From: Halomonas piscis | Lineage (GTDB): Bacteria; Pseudomonadota; Gammaproteobacteria; Pseudomonadales; Halomonadaceae | Direction: 5' to 3' | DNA: 64,000 nt | Assembly (NCBI RefSeq): GCF_031886125.1 | Contig: NZ_CP119391.1 | Span: 2,728,001 to 2,792,000, forward strand | Shown here: positions 11,257 through 19,747 of the stretch, in pieces | How positions within the stretch are numbered: the stretch's first letter is position 1 | How the letters are laid out: every line of letters starts with the position of its first letter | Position numbers and translations under genes: made by a program | Notes under the pieces: model-generated | Seen by the model: the letters and a program-made list of their open reading frames with translations, nothing else | Told to the model about the DNA's origin: nothing | The model's database searches: none

Positions 11257-11412
11257 ATGACCCAGCGCAAACCCAAAAGCGTCATCAAGCGCGTTTACGT
11301 CCCCACCCAGGTGCACGACCTGCCCAACGGCGAACGGCTGACGGTGCCGGGGCACTACGACCCCGACCATCCCCGGCTGTCAGACTCGAACCATAGCGAC
11401 GACAACGACTGA
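11257..11412 (+). CDS. Small conserved-looking hypothetical protein (51 aa)
   Basis: ATG at 11257 is preceded by the strong site AGAAAGGAA six bases upstream. The 51-residue product is basic at the N-terminus (MTQRKPKSVIKRVYVPTQ) and acidic at the C-terminus, with no membrane segment or known motif. It lies divergent from the rstA-like gene. Good start signals and coherent composition make it a likely real gene, but no function can be assigned. Confidence 0.6.
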   Translation: MTQRKPKSVIKRVYVPTQVHDLPNGERLTVPGHYDPDHPRLSDSNHSDDND

Positions 11413-11484
11413 TCGGGCGCCGGGCGTCCATTTTACCCTCATCCGGCGCCCTGTCACCCGAGCGCTATCAACGTCGGGCAAAAA

Positions 11485-11517
11485 GGCCCGGCGCCGTTTG
11501 CGCCGGGCCGGGATTTT
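11485..11517 (+). terminator. Hairpin terminator downstream of the 51-aa gene
   Basis: Stem GGCCCGGCG / CGCCGGGCC with a seven-base loop, followed by GGGATTTTC. The T-tract is short. Confidence 0.6.
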
Positions 11518-11550
11518 CTCGAGGCCTTGACTGGCCAGGCCTCCATGCAA

Positions 11551-11579
11551 AAAAAGGCAGGCTCTCGGGCCTGCCTTTT
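11551..11579. terminator. Bidirectional terminator
   Basis: AAAAAGGCAGGC, a six-base loop, then GCCTGCCTTTT. It serves the minus-strand gene ending at 11595 and the plus-strand transcript from 11257. Confidence 0.8.
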
Positions 11580-11594
11580 CGACGGTGCTTGACG

Positions 11595-11774
11595 CTACCC
11601 CTTGGGTCCCAGCAATAGCCAGATGATCAGCCCGAATAGCGGGAAAAGCAGCAGTACCAGAATCCACAGCAGCTTGGCCAAACCGCCTGCCGAGCTTTTC
11701 GCCACCTTGACGATGGCCCAGATAACGATAATCAGCCAGATGAGGCCTAACAGTCCACCTACTTCAATGCCCAT
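11595..11774 (-). CDS. Small two-helix membrane protein (PLDc_N type)
   Basis: 59-residue protein reading MGIEVGGLLGLIWLIIVIWA and onward, with two hydrophobic helices (about 6-24 and 35-54) around a KVAKSS loop, ending IIWLLLGPKG. This helix-loop-helix with a terminal GPxG matches the phospholipase D N-terminal-type (PLDc_N) small membrane proteins. A ribosome site (AAGGAGCTGCC) sits just before the ATG. Role unknown; members are often stress-related. A bidirectional terminator follows immediately. Confidence 0.72.
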   Translation of the reverse strand: MGIEVGGLLGLIWLIIVIWAIVKVAKSSAGGLAKLLWILVLLLFPLFGLIIWLLLGPKG

Positions 11775-11920
11775 GGCAGCTCCTTAGCTGGTTAGCGTTG
11801 TCATCCCGTTAACAATCATCCTGCAAGCAGGGGTGTCTCGCGGTCGGCATCGGTGCCTCGCCAAGCTAAGCATAGCCGCCGGCCCTGTACAAGTCGTGCA
11901 CAAACTCTGCTTTTTCTGCG

Positions 11921-12451
11921 CTACCCCTCGCCGCGCGCCTCGGGCAGCGTGAGCACCATTTCTCCTCCGCGAATCTCGATCGCCAGATGGCTTAAAAAGC
12001 TCATGCCCAGCAGCACCGTGTCGTCTTCCATGTTGGGGCTGACCGAGCCCTGAACGTTGTCCAGACGAATGCCGCCCAGGCTCACCGAGTCCAGATCCAC
12101 CAGCGTTCCCTGCACCCGACCGTTGGCGGTGTTGAACCAGACGTGTCGGCCGCGCTCCAGCTCAAGCCTGTCGGCAAGCCCGGCGGACAGGGCCACGTAG
12201 GTGGCGCCGGTATCGAGCAAAAACGTCACCGGCACGCCGTTGATCTCCCCCGGCGCCTTGAAATGTCCGGCGCGATCGCGCTCAAGCGTGATCGGCGTGC
12301 CCGGCTCCGCCGAGGCGACGACTTGAGCATTGGGATTTTGCAGCGCCTCAAGGCCACCCTTGAGCCACCAGGTGCCGCCCACGATCAGCAGCACCCAGAA
12401 CAGCAGCATCATGACAAGACCGCCGCGCTGCCCCTGCGCTTTTGCTGCCAT
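11921..12451 (-). CDS. Retropepsin-like aspartic protease, membrane anchored (TIGR02281 type)
   Basis: 176 residues: one N-terminal transmembrane helix (about 11-31), then a single-domain aspartic protease fold. The active-site motif FLLDTGATYVALS (about residues 80-92) and the downstream LLGMSFLSHL flap-side segment are typical of bacterial clan AA proteases that act as dimers. The topology places the domain in the periplasm. It lies nine bases downstream of the MFS gene on the same strand, so they are likely co-transcribed. Substrate unknown. Confidence 0.82.
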   Translation of the reverse strand: MAAKAQGQRGGLVMMLLFWVLLIVGGTWWLKGGLEALQNPNAQVVASAEPGTPITLERDRAGHFKAPGEINGVPVTFLLDTGATYVALSAGLADRLELERGRHVWFNTANGRVQGTLVDLDSVSLGGIRLDNVQGSVSPNMEDDTVLLGMSFLSHLAIEIRGGEMVLTLPEARGEG

Positions 12452-12459
12452 ACGCCCTC

Positions 12460-13860
12460 CTAGTCACCGGACTCTTCCGGCCGCCACTGCCCGGCTGCCG
12501 CGCGGCCCCGCGACTCGTTAACGCGTGTGCAGATCAGCATGGCCACCATGAACAGCGCCGCGCAAAGCAGTATCGACCCGGCGAGCCCCACCAGCACCTG
12601 CAGCGTGCCCAGCAGCACGATACCCAATACCCCGGCCAGCTTGTTGGCCAGCCCCCAGAAACCAAAAAATTCGGCGGACTTCCCCGCCGGGGAAAAAAGC
12701 CCCACCAGCGTACGGCTGGCCGACTGGCTGGAACCCAGACTCGCCCCGGCCAGACACCCCACCACCAGAAACAGATGCTGAGCCTGCCACGTCAGGCCAA
12801 GGCGGTCATTGACCCATTCGGTCAGCGCCGGCGTGGCCCAGATGGCAATGATCGCCGCCACCCAGAGCGCGAGCGTCAGCTGGTAGGTGCGCTTGCCGCC
12901 AAGCCGATCCTGCAGGGCGCCAAAGCCCAGGGCGCCGCCGGCAGCGGTGATCTGCACGATGATGAACATGACGTTGCGCACCCCCGCATCCCAGCCGATT
13001 ACCTGCCCGCCGTAGATAAAGGCAAAGGCAATGATGATGTAGACCCCGGCCATGGAAAACAAAAGCGAGACCAGAAACAGGCTCAGGTCCCTAAAGTGGC
13101 GCAAATCTCGCCAGGTTGCCAGTACTCGCTGGCGGGCAATACGCACGTAAGAGGCGCTCACCGGCTGCGGCGTCGCGCGCTCTTTCAGCCAGGCAAAGGT
13201 GGGAATGGCGGCTATCAGGAAAAACCCGGCGGCAAACGGGCCCACAAAGCGGATGCGCTCGAAGTTTTCCGCCGTGGCCTCGCCCAGCACCAGCAGGGTA
13301 AAGCCGGCGGCAAAAAGCCCGCCCAGGTAGCCCAGCGCCCAGCCGAAGCCGGAAATTTTCCCCAGCGCCGCCGGCGGCCCCAGGCCGGGCAAAAAAGCGG
13401 CAATGAACGACTCGCCCATGGAATAGGCGTAGTTGGAGACGACGATCAGCAAAAGCCCGGACACAACGTAGCCCGGCCCGACAAAGTACAAAAGCGCGGT
13501 CGAGACAACGGTGGCTACATAGCTCCACCACAGAAAACGCTTTTTTTCCGCGCGGCAGTCCATGATGGCACCGCACAGGGGCGCGGTCAGCACCACCAGC
13601 AGATAGCTTACCGCCAGCGCCAGGCTCCAGAGAAAGTTGGCCAGCCGGTAGCTGCCGCCATACTCGCCGACAATCACCGTCGTATAAAGATCACCAAAGA
13701 CCACGGTGATGATCAACAGCGTATAGGCCTGGTTGGCGAAATCGAACATCGCCCAGCCGACAATCTCCCGGCGTGAGGCGTAGCGGTGGCCCGCACCGGA
13801 AGCACGGCGGGTATCGGACTCAGGCAAGGCAGACGGCATGGCGGCTCCCGGTGGTTTCAA
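12460..13860 (-). CDS. MFS transporter, UMF1/Atg22-like family
   Basis: 466 residues with about twelve hydrophobic segments. The N-terminal signature REIVGWAMFDFANQAYTLLI is that of the UMF1 (YxiO/Atg22-like) branch of the major facilitator superfamily. In yeast Atg22 exports vacuolar amino acids; bacterial substrates are mostly unknown. It is followed directly by the retropepsin gene and preceded by a 58-residue membrane protein and a BCCT carrier, all on the minus strand. Confidence 0.85.
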   Translation of the reverse strand: MKPPGAAMPSALPESDTRRASGAGHRYASRREIVGWAMFDFANQAYTLLIITVVFGDLYTTVIVGEYGGSYRLANFLWSLALAVSYLLVVLTAPLCGAIMDCRAEKKRFLWWSYVATVVSTALLYFVGPGYVVSGLLLIVVSNYAYSMGESFIAAFLPGLGPPAALGKISGFGWALGYLGGLFAAGFTLLVLGEATAENFERIRFVGPFAAGFFLIAAIPTFAWLKERATPQPVSASYVRIARQRVLATWRDLRHFRDLSLFLVSLLFSMAGVYIIIAFAFIYGGQVIGWDAGVRNVMFIIVQITAAGGALGFGALQDRLGGKRTYQLTLALWVAAIIAIWATPALTEWVNDRLGLTWQAQHLFLVVGCLAGASLGSSQSASRTLVGLFSPAGKSAEFFGFWGLANKLAGVLGIVLLGTLQVLVGLAGSILLCAALFMVAMLICTRVNESRGRAAAGQWRPEESGD

Positions 13861-13894
13861 CGGTGGTCAGGAAGGCGAAGGCTTGGCGCGCCGG

Positions 13895-14071
13895 CTACAG
13901 CAGCCAGTGCGCGAGCACCGCCGCCGTGCCTACAATCAGCGCCGTCACGACGGCAATCGTCACCGCCGCGTTCAGCCAGCGGTCGAGCCGGCCGACGGCG
14001 GGCGCGGGGCGCTCGGCCTTCCGCCGGGTAGCGCCACGCCGAGCGGGGCCGGGTCGCGAGTCTTTTGCCAT
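13895..14071 (-). CDS. Small single-span membrane protein (58 aa)
   Basis: Reads MAKDSRPGPARRGATRRKAE, then a basic/proline linker, then one hydrophobic helix (about residues 34-58) ending AHWLL. It lies 48 bases after the BCCT transporter stop and 34 bases before the MFS gene start, on the same strand, with a GGAGCAAAG-like site upstream. The arrangement suggests a small accessory membrane protein co-expressed with the transporter. No family recognised. Confidence 0.55.
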   Translation of the reverse strand: MAKDSRPGPARRGATRRKAERPAPAVGRLDRWLNAAVTIAVVTALIVGTAAVLAHWLL

Positions 14072-14119
14072 TACGCCGCTTTGCTCCTTGGGCTCAGCAC
14101 CCCTGCCCCGCGCCTGCGC

Positions 14120-15745
14120 CTAGCGGTTGATGCGCCGGTTGACCACGCTCGGCGCCCGCCGCAGCCGCTCGTCTTCGCCGAGCTGGTCGGCCTCGAAAGC
14201 GTCCGCCCCCACCGGCGTATCGCCGTGGCGACGATACAGCTGGGTGAGCATGGCCTTGCGGTCGGCGCGCAGCTCGCGCAGCAGCACCACCACCATCATG
14301 TAGAGAATAAACGTAAACGGCAGCGCCGACAGCACCGACGCCGACTGCAGCCCGCTGAGGCCGCCGGCCACGATCAGCGTCAGGCATATCGCGGCGATCA
14401 GCACCCCCCACAGCACGCGCTTGTAAAGCGGCGGGTTGATCGAGCCGCTGTCGGTCATCTGCGCCACGATATAGGAAGCCGAGTCCGCCGAGGTCACCAG
14501 GAACACAAAGATCAGTATCATCGCCATGATCGACAGCACGCCGGAAAACGGCATCAGATCGAACATCTCGAACAGCGCCACGGTAATATTGTCCTGGGTC
14601 GCCTGGGCCAGGCCGATATCGCTGCCGCCAAGATCCATGTGCAGCGCCGCCCCGCCGAAAACGCCGATCCACATGCAGGCCAGAAGCGGCGGCACCAGCA
14701 GTACGCCAAAGACGTACTCCTTGATGGTGCGCCCCCGCGATACCCGGGCCACGAAAGTGCCCACAAACGGCGACCAGGCGATCACCCAGGCCCAGTAGAA
14801 AATCGTCCAGTCGTTACCCCAGTTGGTCTCGTCGTACGGCGCAATGCGCAGGCTCATGCCGACGAAGTTCTGCAGGTAGTCGCCGATACCCAGGGTGATC
14901 GTCTCGAGAATCGCCACCGTGGGGCCGCTGAGCAGCACGTAAAGCATCAGACCGATGCACAGCGCCATGTTGAGGTTGGAAAGGCGCTTGATGCCTTTGT
15001 CCAGCCCCGACCAGGTCGAGGCCATGTAGGCACAAAACATGACCAGCAGAATGATGAACTGCCACCAGCCGTTTTCCGGCAGGCCGAACACCGCGTTGAG
15101 CCCGCCGTTCATCTGCAGAACGCCAAGCCCCAGCGAAGTGGCCACGCCCATGACCGTGGCCACCACGGCAAAAACGTCGAGCCAGGAGGCGTAGGGTCGC
15201 ACCCGCGGGTATTTCGCGGTGACCGATGAAAGCACCGAGGACACCAGCCCCGCCTGCCCCTTGCGGAACTGGAAGTAGGCGATAATCAGCCCCACCACGG
15301 AAAACGCCGCCCACTGGTGAATCCCCCAGTTGAAATAGGTGTACTGAATGGCGTAGCGCGCCGCGGCCACGCTTTCCGGCGTTTCGTCGCCGTAGGGCGG
15401 CTCGATATAGTGCGTCATGGGCTCGGCCATGCCGTAGAACACCAGCCCCACGCCAAAGCCGGCGGCGAGCAGCATGCTCACCCAGGAAAAGAAGCTGTAG
15501 TTGGGCGTGCTGTCCTGGGGGCCAAGGCGCACCTTGCCGTACTTGGAGAACGCCAGCCCCAGCAGAAACACCACAAACCCGAATATCGAAAACAGATAAA
15601 ACCAGCCGAACAGCCGGGTGATGGTATCCAGCGCTGCCTGGGCCGCGTTGCCGAAGCCTTCGGGAAACGCCGCCCCGATTAGCACCAGCCCCAGGATAAT
15701 TATCGCCGAGGCGATAAATACCGTCCTGCCGCCGTGATCCGCCAT
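14120..15745 (-). CDS. BCCT-family betaine/choline/carnitine-type transporter
   Basis: 541-residue secondary transporter with about twelve membrane helices. The family signature is WTIFYWAWVIAWSPFVGTFVARVSRGRTIKEYVFGVLLVPP (about residues 305-345), including the Trp/aromatic substrate-box residues; GFGVGLVFYGMAEP is also typical. It likely imports a quaternary ammonium osmolyte with Na+ or H+, fitting a halophile; which osmolyte cannot be told from sequence. The hydrophilic C-terminus (about 40 residues, charged) could be the osmosensing tail. Confidence 0.92.
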   Translation of the reverse strand: MADHGGRTVFIASAIIILGLVLIGAAFPEGFGNAAQAALDTITRLFGWFYLFSIFGFVVFLLGLAFSKYGKVRLGPQDSTPNYSFFSWVSMLLAAGFGVGLVFYGMAEPMTHYIEPPYGDETPESVAAARYAIQYTYFNWGIHQWAAFSVVGLIIAYFQFRKGQAGLVSSVLSSVTAKYPRVRPYASWLDVFAVVATVMGVATSLGLGVLQMNGGLNAVFGLPENGWWQFIILLVMFCAYMASTWSGLDKGIKRLSNLNMALCIGLMLYVLLSGPTVAILETITLGIGDYLQNFVGMSLRIAPYDETNWGNDWTIFYWAWVIAWSPFVGTFVARVSRGRTIKEYVFGVLLVPPLLACMWIGVFGGAALHMDLGGSDIGLAQATQDNITVALFEMFDLMPFSGVLSIMAMILIFVFLVTSADSASYIVAQMTDSGSINPPLYKRVLWGVLIAAICLTLIVAGGLSGLQSASVLSALPFTFILYMMVVVLLRELRADRKAMLTQLYRRHGDTPVGADAFEADQLGEDERLRRAPSVVNRRINR

Positions 15746-15994
15746 TTCGTCCCCTTGCCGTGAGTCCGTTATCGAAAGCGCTGCTGCCGACCCCTTGTCG
15801 GCACCGTGCCGACTCTATCAGCTAAGCCCGAAAGGTGCATAAGCCTGCCTTCATGCAACACAGGCGTCACGCCTTACGCCGGCAAGGCACAGAACGACGC
15901 GCCGAGTGAACTCAAGCGCCGTACAGTGTTCTACTGGACAGACAGACGCACGCGCAACACCCTGCGTCTAGAGGAGCGTCTTCAGGAGAGTTTC

Positions 15995-16342
15995 ATGACA
16001 CAGCGCAATACCCGCAACGCCGCCTGGCAGGCCGCCCAGCAGTGGCGCGCCAGAGCCGCCCAGTCGCGCCCGGCAAGCCTTGGCGGCAGCATCCGGCTGT
16101 TTTTCACCTGGCTTTTGTTCGGCGCCATGATGATCGTGGCGCTGGTGCTGGGCTTTTTCCTGCTGCTGATCGGCTGGGCAATGATGCCCTTCATGCGCCA
16201 CAAGATGAAAAAGCGCATGGACGCCATGCGTGCCGAACAGGCCACCGACATCGGCGGCGGCACCTACCGCGAGTCCCGGCGCCCCCAAGACGCGCTGGAA
16301 GGCAGCTTTGACGTCAAGGACGACAGCGTGAACTCGCGCTGA
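15995..16342 (+). CDS. Small membrane protein of unknown function (115 aa)
   Basis: The ATG at 15995 is preceded by CAGGAGA at the right distance, and I prefer it to the longer upstream frame. The product has a basic Gln/Arg-rich N-terminus (1-35), a hydrophobic stretch (about 38-65, possibly two short helices), a Lys/Arg cluster RHKMKKRMDAMR and an acidic tail. It resembles small Gammaproteobacterial membrane proteins of unknown role. It is convergent with glnE. Confidence 0.6.
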   Translation: MTQRNTRNAAWQAAQQWRARAAQSRPASLGGSIRLFFTWLLFGAMMIVALVLGFFLLLIGWAMMPFMRHKMKKRMDAMRAEQATDIGGGTYRESRRPQDALEGSFDVKDDSVNSR

Positions 16343-16370
16343 GCCTGACCGAGACGGCGCCGGCAAACGC

Positions 16371-19316
16371 CTAGGCTTGCTCGCCGGCACTGGCCGGCGG
16401 CTCGAGAAAGCGCTCCCAGAGCGCCTGGACGGCGCGCCGGTGGCCATCAAACGCCCCCGCGGCCATGCGCGGTTTGTCGCCGGTCAGCGCGGCGCGGTGG
16501 GTGGTGCTGCGATAGGCCAGATAGGCCTCGCGCAGCGCCCCGGCCTCGTCGTCGGGCAGGTGGCCGCTTTCGGCCAGGGTCTCGAGAATGCGCACGCTGT
16601 CGCTGTAGGCCAGCAGCGCCGGCGCCTCGATGCCCAGCGCCAGCACCGCGTACTGGCAGAGAAACTCGATATCGATCATGCCGCCGGCGTCCTGCTTGAC
16701 GTCAAACGTATCCCGGGTGCGGCTGCCCAGGTGAGCGCGCATCCGATGGCGCATGCGGACCACGTCGTCGCGCAGCGCCCGACGGTCCCGGGGCCGGCCC
16801 AGCACTTCCTTGCGCACGGCGTTAAAGTCGTCGGCGAGCGCCGCGTCGCCGGCCACCACCCGGGCGCGCACCAGCGCCTGGTGCTCCCAGGTCCAGGCGT
16901 TCTGGCGCTGGTAGTCGGCAAAGGCGGGCAGCGACGTCACCAAAAGCCCGGCGTTGCCCGATGGCCGCAGGCGCATGTCCACCTCGTAAAGGCTGCCCGC
17001 CGGCGTCACCGCGGTGAGCAGGTGGATCATCCGCTGGCCCAGGCGGGTGAAAAACACCGACGCATCCACCTGGCGGCGACCGTCGGTGGCCCCCCGGGTG
17101 CCGCGGTGCAAAAACACCAGATCCAGGTCCGACCCGTACCCCAGCTCGATGCCGCCCAGCTTGCCGTAGCCGACGATGAGAAAATCCGGCGCGTCGCGGC
17201 CGATGCCCGGCGGCACGCCGTGCTTGCGGACCATGTGTTTCCACGCCATGGCAAGCACCGCGTCGAGAATCACCTCGGCGATGTAGGTCAAATAGTCGCT
17301 GACCTTCATCAGATGGCGGGTGCCGGCGATGTCCGAGGCGGCCACGTGCAGCGTCTGGGCGTGCTTGAACACCCGCAGCGCTTCCATCTGGGCTTCCTCG
17401 TCGTCTTCGGGCAGGCGGTTCAGGGTCTGGCGCAGCTCGTCGGCGAGCCGCGCCTTGTTCGCCGGGGTGTAAAGCGACTCCGGGGTCAGCAGCTCGTCGA
17501 GCAGAATCGGGTAGCGCGCCAGCTGGTCGGCAATCCACGGGCTTGCCGCACACAGGCGCATCAAATGCTCCAGCGCCTGGGGATTTTCCCGCAGCAGGGC
17601 AAGATAGGCCGTGCGCCGCAGCACCGCCTCGATCAGCGGCTGCACTCGAGGCAGCGCGGCGTCCGGGGTAGGGTTGTGCGCCAGGGCATCGAGCAGCAGC
17701 GGCATCAGCGCGTCCAGGCGCTCAAAGCCGATGGCCTGCATGCTCTGCACCGCCCGGGACTGATGCAGGCGTTCAAGGCGTTGGCGCGCCGCGGCGGGGT
17801 CGTCAAACCCGGCCTCGGCGAGGCGGCGTTCGGCGTCTTCTGCGGCAAGCTCGCCGCGCCACAGCCGGCGCCACTGCTCGAGCCCCGGCGTTTCGCTGTC
17901 GTCTTCCACGTCCTCTTCGGGCTCGGCGATGACGTCGTCGAAATAGTGCTGGATGCGCTCGCGGCCTTCGCCAAGCCGCGCCATCACGCCTTCCCAGCCG
18001 TCATACCCCAGCGCCAGTGCCACCTGCTCCCGGGCCAGGGCCTCCTCGGGCAGCCGCTGGGTCTGGCGGTCGTCCAGCGCCTGCAGCGCGTGCTCCAGGT
18101 CGCGCAGAAAAGCGTAGTCCGGCAGCAGCTCGTCCACCGCCTCTTGGGGCAGCAGGTCCAGCGCCGGCAGCCGCACGAGGGCGGCGCGCAGGGAAGTCTG
18201 CTGCAGCTCGGTGTCGCGGCCGCCGCGAATCAGCTGAAACGCCTGCACCACGAATTCCACCTCGCGGATGCCGCCGGGGCCGAGCTTGACGTTGTTTTCC
18301 ATGCTGCGCCGCTTGACCTCGCGGTGGATCATGGTTTTCAGCCCGCGCAGGGACTCGATGGCGCCAAAATCCAGATACTTGCGGTAGACAAAGGGGCGCA
18401 GCCCGCGCAGCAGCGCGGCGCCGCCGGCGACGTCGCCGGCCACCGGGCGCGCCTTGAGCATGGCGTAGCGTTCCCATTCGCGGCCCTGATCCTGGTAGTA
18501 GGCCAGCAGCGCGGCAAAGCTGCCCACCAGCGGGCCGCCGTCGCCCAGCGGGCGCAGGCGCATATCCACGCGAAAGGCAAAGCCGTCGGCGGTGACATTG
18601 TCCAGGGCTGCGATCAGCTTTTGCCCCAGCTTGGTAAAGTATTCCTGATGGGCAAGCGTTTTGCGCCCGCCCCGGGTCTCGCCGTCTTCGGCGTAGGCAA
18701 AGATCAGGTCGATATCCGACGACAGGTTGAGCTCGCCGGCGCCCAGCTTGCCCATGCCCAGCACCACCAGCCGCTGGGCCGAGCCGTCTTCGCAAGGAGC
18801 CGGACGGCCCCAGCGCGGAGCGTAAAACGCCTCCAGCCAGCCCAGCGTCGCTTCAAGAGTGACTTCGGCCAGGGCCGTCACCGCCGCGGTGGTGTCCCAG
18901 ACGTCGTAGCCGTCGGGGCGGTTCAGGTCGCGCCAGATGATGGCCAGCATCCGCGCCTGACGAAAGCGCCGCACCGCTCGGTACAGCGCCGCTTCGTCTT
19001 CGGCCGCGGCCAGCGCCTCGCCCAGCCGGCGCGCCAGCACAGCGCCCGCCGGCGCGGCGTCCAGCTCGCCGGCGTCAATAAGCTCGGCCAGCAGCGCCGG
19101 CGTGCGGACCAGCACGTCCAAAGCAAAGTTCGAGATCGTCACCGTGCGCGCAAGCGCCGCCCGCCGCGAGGCGGGCAGCGCCTGCCAGACTGCCGGCGTT
19201 TCGTCGTCGAGATCGTGCTCCAGCGCCTCGGCCAGACGCAGCCGGGCCTGTTCGGCGGTTTCGTGCAGCGCCGCCGGCAGGTCGTTCAGCGGCAGAAAAT
19301 CGTTGTCCAGCGCCAT
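16371..19316 (-). CDS. glnE: Glutamine synthetase adenylyltransferase/deadenylase GlnE
   Basis: Bifunctional enzyme that adenylylates and deadenylylates glutamine synthetase under PII control. At 981 residues it has the two nucleotidyltransferase domains in the usual order: the N-terminal deadenylylase with GMGKLGAGELNLSSDIDLIFAY (about 190-211) and the C-terminal adenylylase with GYGKLGGIELGYGSDLDLVFLH (about 719-740), joined by a helical region. Start chosen at MALDND, 8 bases after GGGGAGGG. It is the last gene of a minus-strand run with dgkA and dacB. A 988-residue open frame runs antisense over the whole gene and is a GC-skew shadow. Confidence 0.96.
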   Translation of the reverse strand: MALDNDFLPLNDLPAALHETAEQARLRLAEALEHDLDDETPAVWQALPASRRAALARTVTISNFALDVLVRTPALLAELIDAGELDAAPAGAVLARRLGEALAAAEDEAALYRAVRRFRQARMLAIIWRDLNRPDGYDVWDTTAAVTALAEVTLEATLGWLEAFYAPRWGRPAPCEDGSAQRLVVLGMGKLGAGELNLSSDIDLIFAYAEDGETRGGRKTLAHQEYFTKLGQKLIAALDNVTADGFAFRVDMRLRPLGDGGPLVGSFAALLAYYQDQGREWERYAMLKARPVAGDVAGGAALLRGLRPFVYRKYLDFGAIESLRGLKTMIHREVKRRSMENNVKLGPGGIREVEFVVQAFQLIRGGRDTELQQTSLRAALVRLPALDLLPQEAVDELLPDYAFLRDLEHALQALDDRQTQRLPEEALAREQVALALGYDGWEGVMARLGEGRERIQHYFDDVIAEPEEDVEDDSETPGLEQWRRLWRGELAAEDAERRLAEAGFDDPAAARQRLERLHQSRAVQSMQAIGFERLDALMPLLLDALAHNPTPDAALPRVQPLIEAVLRRTAYLALLRENPQALEHLMRLCAASPWIADQLARYPILLDELLTPESLYTPANKARLADELRQTLNRLPEDDEEAQMEALRVFKHAQTLHVAASDIAGTRHLMKVSDYLTYIAEVILDAVLAMAWKHMVRKHGVPPGIGRDAPDFLIVGYGKLGGIELGYGSDLDLVFLHRGTRGATDGRRQVDASVFFTRLGQRMIHLLTAVTPAGSLYEVDMRLRPSGNAGLLVTSLPAFADYQRQNAWTWEHQALVRARVVAGDAALADDFNAVRKEVLGRPRDRRALRDDVVRMRHRMRAHLGSRTRDTFDVKQDAGGMIDIEFLCQYAVLALGIEAPALLAYSDSVRILETLAESGHLPDDEAGALREAYLAYRSTTHRAALTGDKPRMAAGAFDGHRRAVQALWERFLEPPASAGEQA

Positions 19317-19343
19317 ATCGTGCCCTCCCCGTCGCGGGATTGA

Positions 19344-19715
19344 TCAGCCCCAGAAGCGCAGCCAGAGCATCAGCCCCCAGACCAGCGCGGCGTAGCCCAG
19401 CGCCAGCATCACCGCCGCCGAGCCGATGTCCTTGGCGCGGCCGGAAAGCTCGTGATGCTCGGTGCCGATGCGGTCCACCACGTTCTCCACTGCGCTGTTC
19501 AAGAGCTCGGCCACCATCACCAGCACGCAGCTGCCGATCAGCAGCAGCACCTGGGTCGCGCTCTGCCCCAGCCATACCGCCAAAGGTATCAGCACGACGC
19601 TCAGGGCCACCTCCTGGCGAAACGCCGTTTCGTGGCGAAACGCCGCGATCAGCCCGTTGAACGAGTAGCGCGTGGAGTGCAGCAAATGGGAAAACCCCGT
19701 ACGCTCAGGCTTCAT
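19344..19715 (-). CDS. dgkA: Diacylglycerol kinase DgkA
   Basis: Small trimeric inner-membrane enzyme that phosphorylates diacylglycerol from membrane-derived-oligosaccharide synthesis. The 123-residue protein has an N-terminal amphipathic region, three membrane helices, and the active-site motif ELLNSAVENVVDRI followed by ELSGRAKDIGSAAV. It lies 27 bases upstream of glnE and 32 bases downstream of dacB on the same strand. Confidence 0.95.
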   Translation of the reverse strand: MKPERTGFSHLLHSTRYSFNGLIAAFRHETAFRQEVALSVVLIPLAVWLGQSATQVLLLIGSCVLVMVAELLNSAVENVVDRIGTEHHELSGRAKDIGSAAVMLALGYAALVWGLMLWLRFWG

Positions 19716-19747
19716 CCTGGCTCCTTGTGCAGTGGTTCACGACCCGC

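Noticed and set aside
16377..19343. 988-codon open frame on the plus strand, antisense to glnE
   Set aside because: It mirrors the glnE frame in very high-GC DNA, has His/Gln/Arg-rich low-complexity composition, no ribosome site and no recognisable domain. Similar antisense frames overlie hemB, metE, fabY and others.
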